64,000 nucleotides of DNA, from the NCBI GenBank assembly GCA_036346405.1, contig CM070566.1:47805268-47869267 (forward strand), in the 5' to 3' direction. The translations under genes were made by a program, and so were the position numbers. Of the stretch, positions 57,424-64,000 are shown piece after piece; within the stretch, counting starts at the first letter, position 1; every line of letters starts with the position of its first letter. This stretch comes from Phyllostachys edulis (lineage: Eukaryota; Streptophyta; Magnoliopsida; Poales; Poaceae). Below the pieces are notes generated by a model, which ran no database searches, was not told where the DNA came from, and worked only from the letters and a program-made list of their open reading frames with translations.

Positions 57424-57777
57424 ATGGAAGGTGACAGCTTCTCGGGGATGGCCAATGGCGGCCAGGTGGATAACAAGCTGATCCAGACATTCCACAAGAG
57501 CTTCGTGCAGGTGCAGAGCATCCTGGACCAGAACCGGCTGCTCATCAACCAGATCAACCAGAACCACGAGTCCCGGGCGCCGGACAACCTCACCCGGAAC
57601 GTCGGCCTCATCCGGGAGCTCAACAACAACATCCGCCGCGTCGTCGGCCTCTACGCCGACCTCTCGGCGTCGTTCGCGCGCACCATGGACGCGTCGTCGG
57701 AGGACGACTCGTCGGGGACGCTCCGCTCCTCCGACGGCGCTGGCCGGGCCGGCCAGAAGCGCGTCCGGCCAGGCTGA
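57424..57777 (+). CDS. ELF4-like protein (EARLY FLOWERING 4 family, DUF1313)
   Basis: The 117-residue protein is intact and carries the family core from about residue 18: VDNKLIQTFHKSFVQVQSIL, DQNRLLINQINQNHESRAPD, NLTRNVGLIRELNNNIRRVV and GLYADLSASFARTMDA. A Ser/Asp-rich and basic tail follows. ELF4 proteins are small helical dimers that join ELF3 and a LUX-type MYB in the evening complex, repressing day-phased clock and growth genes in the nucleus. Sequence and length agree best with the ELF4-LIKE 3/4 branch rather than ELF4 itself (inference). The ATG follows a GGGAGA repeat and is the only start that keeps the conserved MEGD-FSGM-NGGQ beginning. The CDS is one exon and much more GC-rich than its surroundings, as is usual in grass genes. 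It is the only intact host gene in the window. Confidence 0.93.
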   Translation: MEGDSFSGMANGGQVDNKLIQTFHKSFVQVQSILDQNRLLINQINQNHESRAPDNLTRNVGLIRELNNNIRRVVGLYADLSASFARTMDASSEDDSSGTLRSSDGAGRAGQKRVRPG

Positions 57778-58250
57778 GCTAGGACCGTGCCATTCTTGGC
57801 ATTGTCACGCCATTGTGACTCTTGAGGACTTCTCTAGTGCTGTGTAGCAACTAGCAGGCAGGCTATGTGTTACTGAGGTGTTACTACTAGGCTAGTTCTT
57901 TCTTTCTTGCTGTTCTTCTTCTTCTTCTACAGTACTTCTCCACAAGTGCTTCTGCATGAGTGTATCATTAGGGGGAAGCAAAACTTTTATGTAGCAGTTC
58001 CTACGATGATGAGAAAGAAACAGCATTGTAGTAGTTCTTGACAATATGTTCATGCTTGCCAGCCTTATTACTAGTAGCATCTGGTTATTATTTCCCGGCT
58101 GGTTTCAGGTAGCACATGGAGCATATGCATGCAGTATTGTACCACTGCAGGTGGGCCAGATAGGCAGTTCATCCCATTGGAGAGATTTTGAGGTCTCTCA
58201 GTTATTATTCTCTACATTGGTACTATTTTTTATATTTTTAGCTGATTTCT
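57778..58250 (+). other. 3' untranslated region of the ELF4-like gene (extent inferred)
   Basis: T-rich transcribed-type sequence follows the TGA at 57775-57777. I cannot place the poly(A) site. 58250-59100 is intergenic with no recognised feature; the frame at 58553-58774 has no supporting evidence. Confidence 0.35.
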
Positions 58251-59229
58251 GATGAGTGCATCACTTTGATGAGCCCACAATATTTTTGCCCTTGGAATGG
58301 ATCATTCCTCTCTGTGTGTGTGAGTAAATGGTGGCTCATGTGAGCCTGAAATTCTCATGTACTGGTGCAAAGTGCAAAGTTTTACAGCTTTACCAATCTG
58401 CTTCTCCTCCTCATCCCCTGTCATTTTTCTTTTTGTCTTGATGAGTTATGATGAAAAGTTTGATGACCAAACTACTTGCGCCCTAATTCCCTCCTTTTTC
58501 TTGCCCTACTTTTCTCTCTTGTTCGTACTACTACTCAGGCTCGCTCACTCAATTGAGTTGGTGTAATTTAGAAAAGGCTCCCCTTTTCTGCATGCCAAAG
58601 GAGAGAAAAAGAAGGGGGTCTAGTGGGTATCTGCAAGATGCTGGACAGCATCAGCAACATGAGGACAGAAAAAGCTTCAATAATTTTTTGGCTGCAATCA
58701 TAGTGTACAACACCATGGCCAGAATCTTATTTGAGAGAGTGGTGTGTGTGTGTGAATTCTCACCTTTTTTCTGATCTAAGTGTGCGAACCTTTTTGAATT
58801 TTGACCACTGATTTGGCCTGCTGTACAGTGTCAATGGGTCCCCATTGTTCTGTCTACAGTCTTAACATTGTTTCAACTAATTAAAGAAACACAAGGAGGA
58901 ATGTAGGAAGAGAAGGCAACTTCTATGTTAGATTACCAATTGAAAATTAAGAGCGAACATATATTTTATAGGAAACGGATCAACTGCCGCAGGAATCGAG
59001 AAAAATTATGGCGTTTCAAACAGAGCCTAAGTTCCAATTTACATATCTGAAACTTTGCACATTACTGAAGGACATGTAATTCCCACGAAGTTACAGTGGT
59101 GTGTCTTTCTCCTCTTTTGCAAAGGTTAGGCAAACAGGGTAACTAGACTTCTAATAGAGATCTTAAGAATTTGGTTGGGGATTTGTCTTTTAGTTGGAAT
59201 TAGATTCCTGCTATGGGTCATTCAAGGGG

Positions 59230-59680
59230 GATCCTGTTGGGGGGTTAGAGAGATTTTTTGGAAGTGGAAGCTTATGATTCGGGTAAGTTCTTTGTAAGTA
59301 TGGGGTTAGAAATAGAAGGACCAATTACATATGGGAGTTAATGGTAGTTTATGGTTCTGTTAATCATGAACATTCTCATGTTTTTTGGGAGGAACTGGAC
59401 ACAAAGTGTAAGAAGACTGGTTTGCCTTTGGTTTTGGGGGGTGATTTTAATTTGATTAGGGAGATTGGAAATAAAAACTCTAATCATCTAAACTGGAATC
59501 TTATGGACCTTTTTAATGATTTCATCTATGAGAATAGATTGCAAGAGATTAAAAAGGGGGGAGTCAAATTCACTTGGTCCAACAAACAGAAATGCCCAGT
59601 TTTGGTGAATTTGGACGGTGTTTTAGTGTCTCTGATTGGGAAGCAAGTTTCCTCTTTATCAAGTTCAAAACTTAATTAGA
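59230..59680 (+). pseudogene. LINE endonuclease (EEP/APE-type) fragment
   Basis: SVNHEHSHVFWEELDTKCKK, then LPLVLGGDFNLIREIGNKNS and LQEIKKGGVKFTWSNKQKCP. GGDFNLIR is the GDFN motif of the APE-like nuclease that nicks the target, and FTWSN is its usual downstream mark. The N-terminal catalytic part (N and E motifs) is not visible; 59130-59340 holds the partly readable WNSIPA-like text before it. Confidence 0.8.
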
Positions 59681-60166
59681 GTAGGTTCTGCCACAGTCCT
59701 ATCTGTTAGACTCTAGAGAAGGAAAGATTGCTAAGAAGGGAAGATTTTGTTTTGAGAACAAATGGTTTTGTCAAGAGAACTTTAAAAGTTTGCTTAAGTC
59801 TAAATGGGAGGAGATTGAGAGTAGATCCTCTGAAGATTTTTATTCTCTAGATAGATGGAATGGTTGTTTGGCTTCATTAAGATGTTTTTTGAGAGGTTAG
59901 GGTGCTAAGTTAAATGGTGGTTACAAGTTGAAGAAGAAAAGTATTCTTGACCAACTTAAAGCTTTGGATTCTATGGTAGATGGGAAGGGTCGGCGCCGAT
60001 TTGTGGAGCAGAGATATGCTTTAGAAGTGAGCTAGAGAAAGTTTATGACTTAGAAGAGAAGCATTGGCAACAAAGGGGAGAGTGGATTGGTTAACTAAGG
60101 GGACGCTAACTTGGTTTCTTTCATACTTGTGCCAATGGGAGAAAAAGGAAGAATTATATTTTTAGT

Positions 60167-61570
60167 TTGGAGCATGAAGGGGTTATTTTGAGAAGCAAGA
60201 TTGAGTTGAGTGATCACATCTATGGGTTTTATAAGTCTCTTTTTGGTTCTGGAAAGGATCAGGTTGTGGGGCTTTCTCATGAGATTTGGAGTAACAAGCT
60301 TAGAGTGATAGAAAGTGATAATTTGTTTCTACTTAAAGATTTCACCGAGAAAGAAGTGTGGCAGATTATAAGTGATCTGTAAGTGAATTCAGCTCCTGAC
60401 CCTGATGGTTTCTCTAATCTTTTTTACAAAAAATGTTGGGGGTTTATTAGGAAGACTTTTCTTGAACTGGTTAAAGATTTTTCCAAAGGGGATATGGATA
60501 TGAAGAGATTGAATTTTAGGGTAATTACTCTTATTCCGAAACTTAAAGAGGCTAACAACATTAAGCAATATAAGCCAATTTGTCTGTTAAATGTTAGTTT
60601 TAATATCTTGACTAAGCTTCTAGCTAATAGGTTAGGGGTGATTGCGGATAAAATTATCAATGAAAGTCAATCAGCTTTTATCAAAGGCAGAAATATTCTG
60701 GATGGGATAGTGGCTTTGCACGAAATTGTCCATGAGGTCAGTCGTTCTAAGAGGAAATGGGTGATTCTGAAGCTTCATTTTGAAAAAGCCTATGATAAGA
60801 TTAATTGGGATTTCTTGGAAAAAGTGATAGTGAGAAAAGGTTTCCCATCTAACTGGATCAATTTGGTTATGAGTTTAGTTGGGGGGGGGGAGTGAGTATT
60901 AACATTAATGGGGAGGTTGGACCTTATTTTAAAACTTACAGAGGGTTGAGACAAGGGGATCCTCTTTCTCCTCTTCTTTTCAATTTAGTCGTTAATGCTT
61001 TAGCAAAGATTATTAATATAGCTCAGGAGAAAAGGTTTGGTGAAAGGGGTGATTTCCCATTTGGTGCCCGGAGGGGTTCCTATCCTCCAATATGCAGATG
61101 ACACTGCTATTATGATGGAGTGTGAGGATGAGTACTTTCTGCATCTCAAATTCTTGTTATATTGTTTTGAATGGATGTCTGGTTTGAAGATTAATTATCA
61201 TAAGAGTGAAGTTTATGTCATGGGGGTGGATAATGAGGAAGCTTCTAGGGTAGCTAACGTTTTTTACTGCAATCTGGCTAAATTACTCATGACTTATTTG
61301 GGTATTGTTGTTGGTGATACACATGTTGGAATGAAAGCCTCTGATAAAGTGATTGACAAATTGAATAAAAGGTTAGACAACTGGAAAAATAACCTGCTTT
61401 CCTTTGGAGGTAGACTTATTTTGGTAAACAGCAACTTGAGTAGCCTTCCTATATATACTATGGGTTTTTATAGATTCAATGAGGAGGTGCATAATAAGAT
61501 GGATATTATTCGTTCTAGATTTTTCTGGAGGGGTAACAGTGGCAAGTTTAAGTACCATATGGTTAATTGA
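60167..61570 (+). pseudogene. LINE reverse transcriptase
   Basis: RT blocks read SAPDPDGFSNLFYKKCW, NFRVITLIPKLKEANNIKQY, ESQSAFIKGRNILDGIV, then LKLHFEKAYDKINWDFLEKV (60768-60827), RGLRQGDPLSPLLFNLVVNA (about 60945) and LQYADDTAIM (about 61090). The YADD pair is kept, but the motif A aspartate of the usual LKLDFEKAYD is His here (CAT at 60776-60778). A stop (TAA 60380-60382) separates the first blocks, a run of ten G (60881-60890) comes just before a shift in frame, and another shift lies near 61060. The enzyme cannot be active. Confidence 0.9.
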
Positions 61571-62140
61571 AAAGCTGTCTGCAGGCCCAAGGACTTTAGG
61601 GGTCTAGGGATTGTTAATACAAGGGTCATGAATGATTGTCTTTTAACCAAATGGATCTGGAAACTCTATTCAGCTAATAATGAGCTATGGTTTAAGATTC
61701 TTAAAGCCAAGTACTTCCTCAGGGGTCTTTAGAATCTGAAATCCTTGAATAGCTCTCGATTAAAATCGGTGTTGAAAGTCAAGAAATTTTTTAATATGGG
61801 GTGAGATATAAGATTGGGAATTGATGTAACACTTCTTTTTGGAGTGATGTTTGGTTGGGAGAGTGTCCTTTGAAGGTGAAGTATCATAATTTGTATAACA
61901 TTAGTCAAGATCCTGAGCTCAGTGTTGCCAATACTTTGTTGGCGGATGTGTGGAATATTTCTTTTAATAGGAATTTTGGGGATGAGGAGATTACCCAGTG
62001 GGAGGACGTAAAAAAATCTATTATAGATGTTGATCTTAATGATGAAATGGATAAAGTGGTGTGGTGTTTTGATAAGTTTGGGGTTTTTTCATTAAGTCTC
62101 TCTCTGAGATAGTTGGTTTTGGGGATTACTTGCGAGAAAA

Positions 62141-62344
62141 ATGCAAAGGCTTTGGGAAAGCAAACTTCTTTTAAAAGTTGAAATTTTTATGTGGTTGTGT
62201 TACCATGATAGAGTTCAAACCTTAGATCAACTGGTGAAAAGAGGGTGGAAAGGGGAGAATAAATGCATTCTATGTGGTGATGAAGAAAATATTGACCATG
62301 TTCTTTTTTCTTGCATTACGCAAAGCTTTTTGGTCTTTGTATGA
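62141..62344 (+). pseudogene. LINE zf-RVT domain
   Basis: KLLLKVEIFMWLCYHDRVQT, LDQLVKRGWKGENKCILCGD and EENIDHVLFSC show the C-x2-C ... H-x4-C pattern of the zinc-binding region C-terminal to RT in plant LINEs. It is followed by a further conserved region in other frames (to about 62682). Confidence 0.75.
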
Positions 62345-62850
62345 AAGAGATGTTAAGTTGGGATTGTATTCCTTGTTCTTTAGATAATTTCCAACTAAAT
62401 TGGTTGGAAAATAAAGGAGCTAATCACTATAATCTTGTTCTGTTTAGTTTTGCAGCATCAGCTTAGAATCTCTGGAAATTTCGAAACAAAATGGTGTTTG
62501 ACCAGAATTTCCCTAAGCAACCATTGGATGTGATTTTCAGTTCTCTATCTTGTTTGCAGCATTGGAGTACTCTAATCAGAGAGGGGGATAGAGAGCATCT
62601 AAGGTGTTTCTTGTCGACTTTTGAAGCGTGGATTAAAGACTTTTGTGCTTTGAGGAGATCAAATAGTAGTGTAATAGGCTAGTTTGACCTCTGTTGTATT
62701 CGGCTATGGCTTGAAGTTCGGTTTTAGTCACTCTGGATCTCAGCTTATGTTTTTTGGTGTCCCTAGCCTTTAATGTCTTTTGTTTCCTGTAAGAACATGT
62801 ATGTGCTTTCTATAAAAGTCTGGTTTCCCCTTAAATAAAACGGGGTAACG

Positions 62851-64000
62851 ACACCCGATGAAGGCAATCTGGCTTATTTACAATGTAGGAAATGAAAAAC
62901 ATAGAAATAGAAAAGCATAAGAATTGAATATTATGATCAGTGCAACCCTATAAAAATAGAAAATATAGTAACCATACCAAAGTGGTGTTGGATGCTTCAT
63001 ACGGAAATTAAAAGAATTAGGAAAGAGACAGCCTGAAACAAAAGCATAAATGATAATTTGAGGTTAGATCTTCCGCCAAAAATCCTTTGTAGGAAGCTTT
63101 TCCATAGGAATCCAAAGTTGCACCCTTGTTTCAAACACCCAAATAGAAATTTTCTATAGGATTCAAGTCCTCTAAAATTCCTCCATTCCAAGCAGGCTCG
63201 AACTTAGATTAAGCTATTTTCCATGTGCAGTGGTTTTTTCCCAAGCGATCCCGTGAAATGGATGCGAAATGTTACACTTTCAAGTCCACTAATTGATTAT
63301 ATCTAGATAATGGACTAAAATTTAACTCCCAAATCCAATCTATTTACTAGGTTCACATTCATCACTAGGAGGCTTGAAGCAAAAGGAGCAATGTGAAAAA
63401 AAAGTAAAATTTTCAATTCATGCTACAATTACCTTTAAGTGGAGCAAGCTCGATGGTTGGACTTCGTTGCTATTCCTTGCCAAAAAGTAAAAATTGAACA
63501 TGTTAGCATATGTCTAATCCAACAATAAAATGCATAAATGACAAGACTCTATCAAAAATATCTTCATATGAGAAGAAAATCTGCATCAGCGGATGCAAGA
63601 CTTCGAACAAGGTAGGGTGTGTGGGGACCAAGTATTGGATACATTCCAAGTTAAGAATTACACCTAAAAGTATAATTGTTAACAAGGAATGAATCAATGC
63701 CGAGTTCGAATATATATCTTACAATAGTTCCCAAGATCAATGACTATTGTACATATATCCTAAACAACATTGTACCATGTCATACAAGGGATCTGATATA
63801 CATACATAACAAAACTTTACAAACTTGGTTCGGTTCAACAGAAACAACCGACCAGCAGCAACTAACAGAAGTTTTAGCAGCGGAAACAAAAATATAGACA
63901 GCAAAAGTTCCAACTAGTTTGCCCATCACCCAATGGCAACCCGAGTGGAGGATAGAAATAGCTTCACTCGTTAGCGTGCATACGATCGGCGCTAACGGGT
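62851..64000. other. Unassigned AT-rich sequence
   Basis: Only short frames on both strands (for example 62997-63191 minus and 63676-63897 plus); none resembles a family I know. No termini, repeats or RNA genes are apparent. Confidence 0.5.

Larger units (their letters stand above)
59130..62850 (+). mobile_element. L1-type LINE (non-LTR retrotransposon), inactive
   Basis: In order: endonuclease remains (59230-59680), a decayed linker (59680-60160), reverse transcriptase (60167-61570), the C-terminal region (61570-62100), the zinc-finger-like zf-RVT region (62141-62344) and a 3' tail ending near CCCCTTAAATAAAACGGGG then TAACGACACCCGATG. No ORF1/gag-like protein is seen, so the copy is 5'-truncated or ORF1 is lost. 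Many stops and shifts are present. No clear poly(A) tail or TSD was found. Confidence 0.85.

Overview
This window is nuclear DNA from a grass. The clearest anchor is a short ELF4-like (EARLY FLOWERING 4 family) clock gene at 57424-57777. Its family resemblance, a CDKF-type kinase pseudogene, Pack-CACTA gene capture and a Micron-like MITE sitting in TA microsatellites all point to Oryza or a close relative. I infer this from memory of the families, not from a search. There are no bacterial-type operons, CRISPR arrays, rRNA genes or convincing tRNA genes. Most of the window is nested transposable elements, and only one intact host gene is evident.

Layout. 1-2688 is the end of a CACTA (En/Spm) DNA transposon with a broken TNP2 transposase, running off the left edge. 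2689 to about 8720 is the decayed body of a second CACTA element on the minus strand, holding TNP2/DUF4218/DUF4216 and Ptta-type transposase remnants. 8735-14340 is an LTR-like block split by a complete 3.85-kb non-autonomous CACTA (8977-12824, TSD TGC). That element has captured a DDRGK1 (UFBP1) gene fragment with its intron. 14341-15121 is a minus-strand LTR fragment. 15221-24129 is a complete LTR retrotransposon with 2.5-kb LTRs, perfect TSD AACAC, PBS and PPT, but a 3.8-kb internal region without recognisable gag or pol. 25195-27660 is a solo LTR of a related family (TSD CTTAA) inside an LTR block that runs on to about 30.8 kb and also carries a one-ended CACTA fragment. 30829-36482 is another, rearranged, LTR element.

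36483-41068 is the more host-like part. It holds a Micron-like MITE between (TA)n tracts, a SINE-like tRNA-related patch, and a CDKF-like kinase pseudogene with frameshifts, one of them exactly in the HRD catalytic loop. 41069-51842 is a giant LTR invaded by a minus-strand solo LTR (42662-49171, TSD TGCTC), which itself holds a third LTR (45476-47086). 52050-55029 is a minus-strand Ty1/copia element with a large internal deletion. 55.1-58.2 kb carries the ELF4-like gene with a long 5' leader intron and possible uORFs. 59.1-62.85 kb is a dead L1-type LINE. The last 1.1 kb shows nothing I recognise.

The most notable structural signals are the hairpin series kept in three LTR copies, two dispersed palindromes whose arms vary in a compensating way between LTR families, and the DDRGK1 capture. 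The genes do not form a pathway; ELF4-like is the only one with a clear present-day function.
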